The position numbers and the translations under genes were made by a program. DNA of 64,000 nt from Halogranum amylolyticum (lineage in GTDB: Archaea; Halobacteriota; Halobacteria; Halobacteriales; Haloferacaceae), in the NCBI RefSeq assembly GCF_900110465.1, contig NZ_FODV01000018.1, positions 1 to 64,000 of the forward strand, in the 5' to 3' direction. Each line of letters starts with the position of its first letter. The first letter of the stretch is position 1. The notes under the pieces were generated by a model. It saw only the letters and a list, made by a program, of their open reading frames with translations. It ran no database searches and was not told the DNA's origin. Below, in pieces: positions 35,578-45,037 of this stretch.

Positions 35578-35988
35578 TTAATATGTAATGAGGGCGATAG
35601 CTATAATCGCCAGTACGACGCCTGCGGCTTTCGGAATTGAGAACGGATCTCCGAGAACCGTCATTCCGATCACGGCTGCGACGACGAAGTACAGCGCGCC
35701 GATGGTGGTAACCGTTGCCGTCGATCCGATCGATAACCCGATGTACGTCGCGACGAGTCCCATGGCGGCAAAGACGCCAGCCACGACGGCGAACGCTCCT
35801 CCTCTCGGAGTGATCGTAGAGGACGCGCCTGAGGCGATCCCGTACCCGATGGTAAGTATCATCGCGGTCCCATAGGAGATAGCCGCCGCCGTCACGGGAT
35901 CGATCGACTCCGACGCGTAATTAGCGAATGTTATCCACAGTCCCCACGTCAGCATCGTGACTATGCCGAACAATACGCCCGAGCTCAC
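35578..35988 (-). CDS. Half-size EamA-type membrane transporter
   Basis: The 136-residue protein has about five hydrophobic helices in a single EamA repeat (MLTWGLWITFANYASE; TIGALYFVVAAVIGMTVLGD). Typical EamA transporters have two repeats in about 300 residues, so this protein may work as a homodimer, as in small multidrug resistance carriers. It starts at ATG 35988 and lies just after IS630. It may be linked to osmolyte or amine export near the BCCT gene, but no substrate can be given. Confidence 0.78.
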   Translation of the reverse strand: MSSGVLFGIVTMLTWGLWITFANYASESIDPVTAAAISYGTAMILTIGYGIASGASSTITPRGGAFAVVAGVFAAMGLVATYIGLSIGSTATVTTIGALYFVVAAVIGMTVLGDPFSIPKAAGVVLAIIAIALITY

Positions 35989-36493
35989 AGTGATTTCTCA
36001 CCCCACTCGCCATTTTTCGATTCGAACGAAAGGAGAGACATCGTGCGAATCGTTTTTGTGTTCCGGATGCCACCCATGGCGAATCTATTGCTGTCTAGTT
36101 GTAATAAAACTTGACATTAATTATACCAGGTATTTAAAACGCTGCGAATACGGCGTGCGGAACAGCGCATGTTAAAGCTCCTCGAAACTTGCTGAGAACG
36201 CGACACATGGTTTCACTACTTCGAGACCGACCTATCGGGACGAAACCGGCGATTGGCGCAGGTTTTTGCGGCAATCTCGGACGAGCGAGAACGGGAATAC
36301 GTACGCCATGTGTCGAACGTAGCTACTCCGAGGCGCCATCGCAGATCGAACGCATCAGAAATTCGACAAAGATTCGTTCGATCGCAGTGTCGCGTTCTCT
36401 CGGTCCAGATCACCATCCCAGTACGTTCGATTGCCCTCCACACACTGTTTCGACGTCTGACGGAAACCCTATTCGAGCGGATATTAGATCGAA
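35989..36493. other. About 500 bases without a supported gene
   Basis: Short frames exist but none resembles a protein. The sequence includes an A/T-rich portion near 36090-36150 (possible promoter for the EamA gene) and a distant inverted pair, ACACATGG near 36204 and CCATGTGT near 36307. No conclusion on function. Confidence 0.3.
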
Positions 36494-38089
36494 CTAGTCG
36501 TCATCGTCGGCCTTGGGAGCGGATTCGGGGTTGTGACGCGTAATGAAATTGGATCCCTCAGCCAGCGTTAATTCATCCCGATAATAGTCTTGAGCGGTGA
36601 TGTAACTCGCGTACGCTATCGCGACGAGGAAGACCGTGAACGGGAGCGCAAGCACCGTCGGAAACGCCTGCATCGCGTCAAACACGGGGAGCTCGAGCGT
36701 CATGATTCCGATGAACGCGAGGAGGACGCCCCACCACGCTCGGTTCCGAGAGTTCGGGTCCTCGTCGCCGAGCGTGATCGAAGAGAGGATGTAGACAGCG
36801 GAATCTAATGAGGTGAGAACGTATCCGGCGATCACGAGAATGAATAGAACACCGAGGACCGATCCATATGGAGTGAGATTGACCGCAGTCGCGATGGCGG
36901 CGGGAATACCTCCGTTGCTCAGGGCGTTGGTGGTCGAATCGATATACCCGGGAGCGAGCACCCAGCCGCCGACGATCGTGTGCTGGACCCAGAGCAGTCC
37001 TCCCGGGATGAGGATCAGACTGACAAACGTCTCTCGAATCGTTCGTCCTTTTGAGACGCGAGCAACAAAACTGCCGACGAACAGTCCCCACGCCGCCCAC
37101 CAGGCCCACCAGAAGCTGGTCCACTGGTGTCCCCAGTTGCCGTCCGCCGTCGGGGCGGTATAGAACGAGAGCCGGAGGAGATTGTCTAGCCAGATCCCGC
37201 CTGCGTCCAGACCGATGTTTACGATGAACAGTGTCGGGCCGACGACAAAGAGGAATGCGAATGCGAGGAGCATCAGCACGGTCGTCGCCCGCGCTGCGTT
37301 ACGAATTCCCTTGTGAAGCCCTAACCAGACGTCGGCAAGGAAAATAAGGCCGAGAATCGCGAATAATCCGTACGTGACGAGCGTGGCCGAGAGTCCGAAT
37401 ACGGACCCGATCAGTGCCGAAAACACTTGTGCAGAGAATCCGATGGCAGCTGCAACGCCGCCGACGATAGCGATCAGCGCGGCTAAATCGACCACCCAAT
37501 AGAGCCACTTGTGCCGGTCATCATCGACGATGACGCGCAGCATCGCACTGAATTTGTATTCGTCGGTTCCTCTGGTATAGATGATCAATCCAAACGCGAG
37601 GGCGAACGGTGGATACCACATCGCGAGCCCGGGGAACACCTCGTGGATGAACATGAACGCGAGTGCCAGCGATTCTATCGACGCCCCGGCGACGGGAGCG
37701 GGATCCGGCGGCGGATACGCGACAATCGAGATCGGTTCACCCACGCCCCAAATGATGATCGAACCGCTGTATCCGACCGTGAATACCATCGCGAGCCACG
37801 AAAACAGGCCGAACTCTGGTTCGGTATCTTGCCCTCCTATCCGTATCTTTCCGTACTTCGAGAAGACCATGAACCCGGAGAAAACGAGCAGCCCGAATCC
37901 GAGCAACATGAACCACCATCCGAAGTACTGCAACACCCAAGTGAAGGCCGCGTTCATCATATCGTTCAGATACTGGGGACTCTGTAATCCGACGATTGCC
38001 AGGAATAACAGTGCTCCAATCGTCAGGATAAAGAGGCCTCTTTCGTCATTCTCTGCGTCTTCTAATCCAAATATGTACCAAGGATTCAT
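36494..38089 (-). CDS. BCCT-family choline/betaine/carnitine transporter
   Basis: This 531-residue carrier has about 12 helices. It shows the BCCT signatures GYSGSIIIWGVGEP early and the core WTSFWWAWWAAWGLFVGSFVARVSKGRTIRE, containing the Trp-rich aromatic box that binds quaternary ammonium groups. BCCT proteins import choline, glycine betaine or carnitine with Na+ or H+. Placed beside an aldehyde dehydrogenase and an iron-type alcohol dehydrogenase, choline is the most likely substrate. Confidence 0.92.
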   Translation of the reverse strand: MNPWYIFGLEDAENDERGLFILTIGALLFLAIVGLQSPQYLNDMMNAAFTWVLQYFGWWFMLLGFGLLVFSGFMVFSKYGKIRIGGQDTEPEFGLFSWLAMVFTVGYSGSIIIWGVGEPISIVAYPPPDPAPVAGASIESLALAFMFIHEVFPGLAMWYPPFALAFGLIIYTRGTDEYKFSAMLRVIVDDDRHKWLYWVVDLAALIAIVGGVAAAIGFSAQVFSALIGSVFGLSATLVTYGLFAILGLIFLADVWLGLHKGIRNAARATTVLMLLAFAFLFVVGPTLFIVNIGLDAGGIWLDNLLRLSFYTAPTADGNWGHQWTSFWWAWWAAWGLFVGSFVARVSKGRTIRETFVSLILIPGGLLWVQHTIVGGWVLAPGYIDSTTNALSNGGIPAAIATAVNLTPYGSVLGVLFILVIAGYVLTSLDSAVYILSSITLGDEDPNSRNRAWWGVLLAFIGIMTLELPVFDAMQAFPTVLALPFTVFLVAIAYASYITAQDYYRDELTLAEGSNFITRHNPESAPKADDDD

Positions 38090-38326
38090 GATTTCGATCG
38101 TATTGGTTTCGCGGCTGCGGACGGAACGCCAGCACGTCCGTGCCCTGTGTTATCGCACACTATGGTATACCATGACCACATCAGACAACTTATATTTTTT
38201 GGAGTATTTCGAGAAAAACAACCTGTAAGAAATGGCGAATACGACGTTTCAGCCATCCAACGCTGGGTGTAGTCACGTTCTCGAATGAGCGCGTTGTTGC
38301 TGACAGTGTTCGCAGACGACCCCACA

Positions 38327-38947
38327 CTAGTGAATCAACGGCTCCACGCAGAGATTGTAGAACTCGTATTCAGAGTGCCAATCCTGGAAGCCGTTATCAG
38401 CAGTGACCGTATGCAGGTCGTCCACCGGAACGCGGATGACCTGCGGCCCTGATCTCGTATCATGCGGCCACTGTGCATGGCATTGCACGTCAAGAACAGC
38501 GAGTGACTCTGTATCGGTCAGTGTCGCCACTTTCATCGTCTCAACTGTCTGATTCGACCGATTGAGATAATACGCAGAGACGTGGCCTCGATCGAAGAAC
38601 GTGCTGTCGAGAGCAGCGAACCCAGATTGCGGGTGTTGCCGCGTTGAAACGTGCAACAACGCCCGCCAGACCCACATCTTCATCGGGTCGGACGACTTGT
38701 TCAGCGTCGTGTGATCTGGGACGTCACTCCTGTCCAATTCAAGCACGTCCCGTATGTCACCCATGTACTTCAGCCGATTTGCGGTTTCACGGAAGCTGTG
38801 TTCTTCTTCGAGCCGAAATCCGTGAATGACGACGTGCTTCCAGCGGACGAACTCGCCAGTGGCGGGCTCGTCCGCGTGCTTCTCCAAGGCTTGTTTGGCT
38901 AGCCGCTTGAACCAGTCAACGAAGTCGAGGAGATCGACTTCCACCAC
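38327..38947 (-). pseudogene. IS5-family transposase, truncated
   Basis: The 206-residue frame shows an IS5-type transposase N-terminal helical region (FVDWFKRLAKQALEKHAD) and the first two catalytic parts, AALDSTFFDRGHVSAYY (Asp) and VTADNGFQDWHSEYEF (Asp). The final Glu-containing part is missing: the frame ends with EPLIH at 38327. Usual length is about 280 residues, so about a quarter is gone. Confidence 0.7.
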
Positions 38948-39098
38948 ACCCGACCTCCTCGGCTACATCCTTACTGATTTGACGGTCTCTCCCGACGCCG
39001 TCTGTCTATTCAACACAGCACACAAGAGCGAAATACAATAATGATATACCGACTTCCCGTCACCGGGGCCGGTAGCTTACACTAATTACCTAAACTAA

Positions 39099-40613
39099 TT
39101 ACAACGTGGGTTCGCTGAGATTGACATAAACGGACTTCGTTCGCTGATAGTGTTCTAGGACCTCCGTTCCGAGGTCTTTTCCGATACCCGATGCTTTGAA
39201 ACCGCCGTACGGAGCTTCTGGGAGGATCGGACCATATTCGTTCACGTACACGAGGCCTGCATTGAGATCGGCTGCGGCGTTGTGAGCGATCGAAGTTCGC
39301 TCGGTAGCGACCCCGGCAGCCAATCCGAACTGCGTGTCGTTCGCGAGTTTGATTGCCTCGTCGTAGTCCGAAAACGTATTAATCGTCTGAACAGGCCCGA
39401 AGATCTCCTCTTGGGCGATACGCATATCGTTTTCGACGTCGCCGAACACCGTCGGCTCGATGAACCATCCGTCTCGAAGCTCTTCGTTTTCCGGGGGGTC
39501 ACCACCGGTGAGCAGCGTTGCACTCTCCTCTTTCCCGAGTTCGATGTAGTCAGTGACCGTTTCGTACTGTGCTTCCGACGTCAACGGCCCCATTGTCGTC
39601 TCCTCGTCGAGCGGGTCTCCCAGAACGTACGATTCGGCCGCGTCGACAAAACGGTCGACGAATTCGTCCCGAATCTCTTCGTGAACGAGCGCTCGGGAGA
39701 ACGCGTCGCAGATCTCGCCCGTACTGTAGAAAATTCCGTCCGCGACGGCATTGACAGCTCTGCCGAGATCCGCGTCGGGAAAGACCAAAAACGGCGACTT
39801 CCCGCCCAGTTCGAGCGTCACGGGCGTAACGTTGTCAGCGGCAGCCTTCATTACGTTCGTTCCAACACTCACGCTACCGGTAAACGAGAGTTTGCGGACA
39901 TCCTCGTGATCGGTTATCGCCGCCCCGACTTCCGACCCGGTGCCGGTGGCGATATTGAGAACGCCGTCGGGAAAGACTCCTTCCGATAGTTCGGCGATTC
40001 GTATCGCCGTCAGTGGACAGTCTGCTGACGGCTTGAGAACAGCGGCGTTGCCGGCCGCCAGCGCGGGTCCGAGCTTCCACGCGGCGGCCCAGATTGGAAA
40101 GTTCCAGGGGAGAATCTGTCCGACGACGCCGTACGGTTCCTTCCTCGTATAGAGGTGTAGATCGTCGCCCGTCGTTATCTGGCGTCCGTCCTCCGCCCGA
40201 CAGATCGACGCGTAGTATTCGATCGTGTCTATGGCCCCCTCGACTTCACCGCGCGCTTGGGAACGCGGTTTCCCGGTGTCGACGCACTCCAGTAGCGCGA
40301 GTTCGTCAACATGATCTCGGAGTTTCTCCGTCCATTCGAACAGCAACTTCGATCGGTCTCGAGGCGTCGTTTCGGCCCACTGGGTCTCGTAGGCTTCCCA
40401 CGCCGCGTCGACCGCTCTATCGACGTCTCGGGCATCACACCGCGGAATCGTCGTGATTGGTTCACCGACGACCGGATCGGTCGTCTCAAGTTGCTCGTCA
40501 CTCGAATATCCCCTTCCGTCTATCCACGCGTCCCAGTCACTGATCTCGTTCACTTCCGCTCGCGCCGCTGCGTGCGCTTCTCGTATCGATCCGCTGAATG
40601 TCTGTGCTACCAT
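39099..40613 (-). CDS. Aldehyde dehydrogenase, betaine-aldehyde-dehydrogenase-like
   Basis: A 504-residue NAD(P)-dependent aldehyde dehydrogenase from ATG 40613 (MVAQTFSGSIREAHAAAR). It has PWNFPIWAAAWKLGPALAAG, the cofactor loop FTGSVSVG, the general-base Glu in VTLELGGKSP, the nucleophile Cys in GEICDAFSRALVH, and EIFGPV. The frame extends upstream to 40682, but the upstream residues look unnatural. Betaine aldehyde dehydrogenases belong to this class. Position between BCCT carrier and iron-ADH suggests oxidation of betaine aldehyde to glycine betaine. Confidence 0.87.
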   Translation of the reverse strand: MVAQTFSGSIREAHAAARAEVNEISDWDAWIDGRGYSSDEQLETTDPVVGEPITTIPRCDARDVDRAVDAAWEAYETQWAETTPRDRSKLLFEWTEKLRDHVDELALLECVDTGKPRSQARGEVEGAIDTIEYYASICRAEDGRQITTGDDLHLYTRKEPYGVVGQILPWNFPIWAAAWKLGPALAAGNAAVLKPSADCPLTAIRIAELSEGVFPDGVLNIATGTGSEVGAAITDHEDVRKLSFTGSVSVGTNVMKAAADNVTPVTLELGGKSPFLVFPDADLGRAVNAVADGIFYSTGEICDAFSRALVHEEIRDEFVDRFVDAAESYVLGDPLDEETTMGPLTSEAQYETVTDYIELGKEESATLLTGGDPPENEELRDGWFIEPTVFGDVENDMRIAQEEIFGPVQTINTFSDYDEAIKLANDTQFGLAAGVATERTSIAHNAAADLNAGLVYVNEYGPILPEAPYGGFKASGIGKDLGTEVLEHYQRTKSVYVNLSEPTL

Positions 40614-40731
40614 TAGCGATAGGACGTTCGATACGAACGTTCTTAGATTTTTGGGTGGCAATACCATGATGAGCTTTGCCAATCGAGGCTGCAGAAAAAT
40701 TGTGAGTGATCGGATGCGGACGAACCGCTAC

Positions 40732-41931
40732 TCAGTAGGCGTCCTGAGCGATCTCCAAGAGATCGTTGGCGTCGGCGTCGCGGGGATTGTCGTGAATTTC
40801 GATCGTATCGAGTGACTTCTCGGCGATCTCTGGGAGATCGTCTTCGGCGACACCGAGTTCGCGGAGACTCGACGGCAGATCGACCTGGTCGATGAGTCTC
40901 TCGACGGCTTCGACAGACTCCATCGCTGCCTCCTCAGTCGAAAGATCAGACGTGTCCACACCCATCGCCTCAGCAACGTCCGCGTATCGTTCCGGGACCG
41001 CCTCGAGGTTGTATCGCATCACCGCGGTCGTGTATGCGGCGATCGCTTCTCCGTGTGGAATCGAGGGGTACATTCCACCGGTGGTTTCGGCCAGCGAGTG
41101 AACCGCACCGAATCCGGCGAAGTTCTCGCAGAACCCGGCCACGTGAGATCCGAACATCATCTGCTCTCGAGCTTCCATGTCCCCGTCTTCGTACGCTCGC
41201 GGAAGGTATTCGGGAACCAGACCGAGCACGTGCCTGGTCATTGGTTTCACGATCGGCGGACACGCCGCGGAGACGTGATTCTCGAGAGCGTGGGAAAACG
41301 CGTCGAATCCGGTCGCAGCGGTCTGTCTCGGCGGTAGCGACTCCGTCATGGCGGGATCGACGAGCGAAATCTCCGCACCGAGGTATGGACTCCCCGGATA
41401 CAGCGGCGACTGCCCGAGCGCCATTTTGAACTCCCGCTCTTCGTCCGTAATGACGGCCCAGTAATCCACTTCGCTGCCCGTTCCGGCCGTCGTTGGAACC
41501 GTAACCAGGGGAAGCGGATGGTTCTCGATCGGCTCTTCGGCCACCTCTTCGGCTGACGTGACCTCGTAATCGGCGACCTCTCCTGGATTCGTCGCCATTA
41601 GGGATGCTCCCTTTCCGACGTCGATCGAACTCCCCCCGCCGACGGCAACGATGACGTCACACCCTTCGCGATTCGCCATCGCCGTTGCCTCGTTAACCAT
41701 CCCCGTCGTCGGATTTGGTTCCACTTCGTCGTACACCGTCTGTTCGATTCCGCTCTCCTCAAGAGCAGATTGGATACCGTCGAGCAGACCGGCGTCGATA
41801 ATTCCCTGATCGGTGACGATGAGCGCTTTCTTCCATCCCTGGGACTCGACGAGCTGACCCGCTTTCTGACTGACTCCCGTTCCGAATTCGACCCAGATTG
41901 GAAACGTTAGGGTGTACTCCTCGAGACTCAT
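40732..41931 (-). CDS. Iron-type (group III) alcohol dehydrogenase
   Basis: A 399-residue protein starting at ATG 41931 (MSLEEYTLTFPIWVEF). The NAD-binding motif VGGGSSIDVGKGASL and the TVPTTAGTGSEV segment identify the family. The metal-site region is DAFSHALENHVSA with FGAVHSLAETTG and PHGEA, providing Asp and three His. In Bacillus, GbsB of the same class oxidises choline to betaine aldehyde, and GbsA is the paired aldehyde dehydrogenase. The two genes here are adjacent (119 bases) and in one direction, so a choline pathway is plausible. Confidence 0.87.
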   Translation of the reverse strand: MSLEEYTLTFPIWVEFGTGVSQKAGQLVESQGWKKALIVTDQGIIDAGLLDGIQSALEESGIEQTVYDEVEPNPTTGMVNEATAMANREGCDVIVAVGGGSSIDVGKGASLMATNPGEVADYEVTSAEEVAEEPIENHPLPLVTVPTTAGTGSEVDYWAVITDEEREFKMALGQSPLYPGSPYLGAEISLVDPAMTESLPPRQTAATGFDAFSHALENHVSAACPPIVKPMTRHVLGLVPEYLPRAYEDGDMEAREQMMFGSHVAGFCENFAGFGAVHSLAETTGGMYPSIPHGEAIAAYTTAVMRYNLEAVPERYADVAEAMGVDTSDLSTEEAAMESVEAVERLIDQVDLPSSLRELGVAEDDLPEIAEKSLDTIEIHDNPRDADANDLLEIAQDAY

Positions 41932-42222
41932 CGTTTTCCTCCGGTTCGCAAACACTCGATACCCGAGCTACACGCCTGGTCCGTACTGGAGACGGACGCT
42001 ATATGAATGTCTGTCATTACCATGCGCAGACGAGGGTACTTTGCTCGTTCACATAAAACTAACGACAGCAACAAATAGTCAGCGACCCCGAAAAGCAGTT
42101 TGCTCGGAATCTCGCCCGTTTTCGTATTCGGAAACCCAGCGGTCGGGAAGCAGACAACTCGCGGCGTTCACTTCGATCGAACCGCCTGATAATCGATCCG
42201 CGATTCAGTCAGGATATCACTC

Positions 42223-43032
42223 TCAACAATCGTGCGTGTAGAGTTCGGTGAGTTCGCGCTCGAGATCGTCGACGACTTCCTCCAGGACGGTGGGGATCAC
42301 CGTTTGGAGCACATCCCCCTGAAGTCGATAGCTGGGGCCGGACACACTGATCGCTCCGACGATACCGCCCGCCGGTCCGTTAACAGTCATCCCGACGCTC
42401 CGTAGCCCGTCAGTGTATTCCTGATCGTCGATTGCGTATCCGCGTTCGTCGATTCGTTTAAGCTGGGCAAACAGTTCCGTCCTCTCAGTAATAGTTTGAT
42501 TCGTGCGTGCGGGCAAGCCCCAGGTGTCAAGTATCGCATCGACCCGTTCGCGGGGATACGCTGCGAGAATCGCCTTTCCTGTTGCCGTTGAGTGCATGTG
42601 ATAGTACGTACCGATCCGCGCACGGTACCGTTCCGCTCCGTCGTCAGCGTACTTGACCCATTTGTGATACGATTCCAAGACAGTGATTACTCGACCATGA
42701 TCCTCAACGGTGAAGTCCACTTCCTCCTCGGTCTCGGTCGTTAACTTCTGAATCGCTTCTTCGATCAATCGATGACCTGTGAGTCGGTTACGGGCATGCT
42801 CTCCGAGATTAAGAAACCGAAAACCGAGGGAGTACCGCTCTCCGTTTTTATTGAGATACCCTCTTGACTCGAGCGTTACGAGGTGTTTGTATACGGTACT
42901 CGGTGCGAGTGATAGCTCATTCGCGATTTCGGTTACTGTCGCATCCTCCCGCCGCTCGATTGTTTCGAGAATATCGATCGAGGTCTCAGTCGTCTTGACT
43001 GTGTGTTTGGTAGTGTCCTTCATCATGCCCAT
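42223..43032 (-). CDS. IclR-family transcriptional regulator
   Basis: The 269-residue protein has a winged helix at about residues 20-75 (TVTEIANELSLAPSTVYKHLVTLES) and an effector domain with YYHMHSTATGKAILAAYP and VGAISVSGPSYRLQGD. The TATA box, CTATATAG at about 43049-43056, lies too near the first ATG; one of the ATG codons at 43026 or 43023 may be used. It lies directly upstream of the iron-ADH and ALDH genes on the same strand and is the likely local regulator. Confidence 0.88.
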   Translation of the reverse strand: MGMMKDTTKHTVKTTETSIDILETIERREDATVTEIANELSLAPSTVYKHLVTLESRGYLNKNGERYSLGFRFLNLGEHARNRLTGHRLIEEAIQKLTTETEEEVDFTVEDHGRVITVLESYHKWVKYADDGAERYRARIGTYYHMHSTATGKAILAAYPRERVDAILDTWGLPARTNQTITERTELFAQLKRIDERGYAIDDQEYTDGLRSVGMTVNGPAGGIVGAISVSGPSYRLQGDVLQTVIPTVLEEVVDDLERELTELYTHDC

Positions 43033-43122
43033 AAGTAAATATGGCCCCCTATATAGTAGTTTGTAATAGGGAAAATGACTCGGCTGCGAAGAAATGGTTC
43101 GGAGAATAAAACGTGGAAATTA

Positions 43123-43330
43123 TCTCGACTGAGGCAACTACTGCCCGACCCCATGTCCCTCAAGCCCATTGTTTTCGACATACGAAATTCGCTGGCTCCC
43201 GTTCGCAAAGTAAATTCGAAGTCAAGATACTCAAACAGCGACACCGTTTTGGTCGCCACGACATTCAAGAAGTCGTCTCCCGAAGCTACGTCTTGCAGGT
43301 CTTGAGTTTTGCTGGACACAATTCCCACGC
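43123..43330 (-). pseudogene. Remnant of a transposase N-terminus
   Basis: The reverse strand encodes VASGDDFLNVVATKTVSLFEYLDFEF, about 26 residues, similar to VTSVDEFLECTGDRD...VPLFEHLEFEF at 59.39-59.46 kb. This resembles the N-terminus of a haloarchaeal DDE transposase. The rest is unrecognisable. Low-confidence remnant. Confidence 0.4.
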
Positions 43331-43639
43331 CCTGCGGCCTCGTACGTGACGCTTTCTATGACACGCTCTCAAACAGCAGACGCCGGGAGAACGTGCGAAC
43401 TAGAAGGTGCCGAGATCGTGGGCGGTTCGACTGACCGGACAACCGCATGACGACAGACGGAAGGCTCGCTCTCAGTTCGACGCTCTACTCTGGAATTACA
43501 TTAATAGGTTTGTAATGTGTTCTTGGATGTGGCTCCCGAGCGGCAGGAGTTGGTTCCGTTCGAGATGGCCACGATGTACTCCCCATCTGACCGTATCACC
43601 AACTCACCCGTGACTGCGCGTATATCGGCGCTTAGAGCG

Positions 43640-44049
43640 CATTCGACACCATCGAACAGAAAGGATACATGCTCGGCCCGTCAAGTGGTCGTACAGAGAG
43701 TAGAGGAGCCGGAAGTTCCAGGTCGGGCGTCGGATAGATCATCGTCCGACAGAGGTCTGTCTGGTTAGGCGTGACTTCGTAGTACTCGCCGCGGAAGGGA
43801 ACCACCTGATAGCCGTCGCCGACGTCCACTTGCTGTGCTAAGCGTATCAGCGTGGAGGCCGGCTGCATTCACAAGGTACGTCGTATCGATGGCACTGTTA
43901 CTTGTCGTCAAGTGGTAGCCCGACGGCGTCTCGTCGATTCGCGAGACAGCGTGACCTGTGTACAGGTCAACATGTTGAATCTCTCGTGCGAGTGCGTAGG
44001 AGAGACCGACGCAACCGCCACCGACGATGGTGACGTCATGCTGAATCAT
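43640..44049 (-). pseudogene. L-2-hydroxyglutarate dehydrogenase (LhgO)-like gene, deleted and frameshifted
   Basis: The reverse strand from ATG 44049 begins with a dinucleotide-binding start, HDVTIVGGGCVGLSYALA, then jumps to REIQHVDLYTGHAVSRIDET and LVNAAGLHADTL, a later part of the LhgO/FAD oxidase fold. About 130 residues in between are missing. A one-base shift at about 43840 then leads to QVDVGDGYQVVPFRGEYYEV and YPTPDLELP, after which homology fades. Such enzymes oxidise L-2-hydroxyglutarate. The gene is clearly dead. Confidence 0.7.
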
Positions 44050-44460
44050 TGTGAACTACGCACACAGTGGGACGACTGTGCAATAGCTATGCCACTCCAG
44101 ACAGCGTTCTCTCTCTCGCCTAGAGTGTCCAATTAGTTCCACTCCTCAAAGCAAACCATAAGTACATTTATATTTGGGTTGGGCGTGGCGGCCCTAGAAA
44201 ATATTGCTCAAATAAGCGAATGTGTGGCTCTTTTATTGTGTTATAGTTCAAAAAGCGGAAGAAGTCAGAATTATCCCGAGATAGGACCGAGATTGTCAGT
44301 ACTGGTATGAGGGGGGGAGAATAGAGTGAGCTCAGATCAGCCGCTTTAGTAACAAGTGTGAATAACGAATAAGATAGAATTAATCGGATAATCTAAGCTT
44401 GTGTAGGAACTACCACATACTCACACCGAAAATCAATCAGACAGTCGGAGCGGAAGTTCG
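44050..44460. other. A/T-rich stretch without a gene
   Basis: No protein or RNA gene is recognisable. The composition is clearly more A/T-rich than the flanks, in keeping with remnants of transferred DNA. Confidence 0.3.
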
Positions 44461-44495
44461 ACGAATGTTGGTATCGCGAGCGGACGGCGACATCA

Positions 44496-44544
44496 ACGAG
44501 ACGCAAAGCATCTCGTTCGCACACCGGAAACCGTGGGTTTCTGG
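44496..44544. repeat. Paired hairpins, copy 1
   Basis: Two stem-loops each have a 9-bp stem and a 3-base loop: ACGAGACGC-AAA-GCATCTCGT (44496-44516) and CCGGAAACC-GTG-GGTTTCTGG (44524-44544), each with one mismatch. They are separated by the seven bases TCGCACA. The layout matches a second pair at 57553-57601, including the spacer. It probably belongs to a transposon end, perhaps of IS200/IS605 type, or to an RNA encoded there. Confidence 0.6.
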
Positions 44545-44594
44545 GGACGCCCGTTAGGGCGTTCGCCGTCCGACCCCACGCTGCAGGGCTTTCA

Positions 44595-44875
44595 CTCAGA
44601 GAGACAGAAGCGATTCTTCGTCTCCTCGGCGTAGAACGCTCGTTTCAAGCGATCTTCCAGTGGGTATATCGTCTGGCTGACAGCGTTTTAGACCCACCGA
44701 AGGTGACGCCGAGGCGGGTCGCGGTCGACGAGACCGCTGTCAAAATCAACGGTGAGTGGTCTTGGTTGCACACTACAATAGGCCTCGACACAAAAGAGAT
44801 TCTTAACGTCGCGTTGTTCGAGTGTCATGGGACAGGTCCGGCGGTTGCGTTTCTCCACGGGTACGTTTCGCGTCC
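44595..44875 (+). pseudogene. Fragment of an IS6-like DDE transposase
   Basis: The forward strand reads LSLRETEAILRLLGVERSFQ, AIFQWVYRLADSVLDPP and TPRRVAVDETAVKINGEWSWL (first catalytic Asp), then DTKEILNVALFECHGTGPAVAF. It ends before the second Asp. The N-terminus is replaced by the hairpin-bearing sequence. This is a different IS6-like subgroup from the copy at 13.9 kb. Confidence 0.72.
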
Positions 44876-45037
44876 ATATTCATAACCTATCTGCCACAGC
44901 ATTTCAGAGAATAATACGACACTAGATAAACAAACCCCGGTGGGGTTAAAGGTAGCTCTACGACCATATTCGCAAAAGCCAACTCTATAGGGGGGATACA
45001 CACTGAGCCCGCCCTACACTCCAACGGTAATCCCTGT

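Noticed and set aside
36253..36543. Possible small gene in the gap before the BCCT carrier
   Set aside because: The translation is Arg-rich without an identifiable fold, and the frame ends inside the BCCT gene on the other strand.
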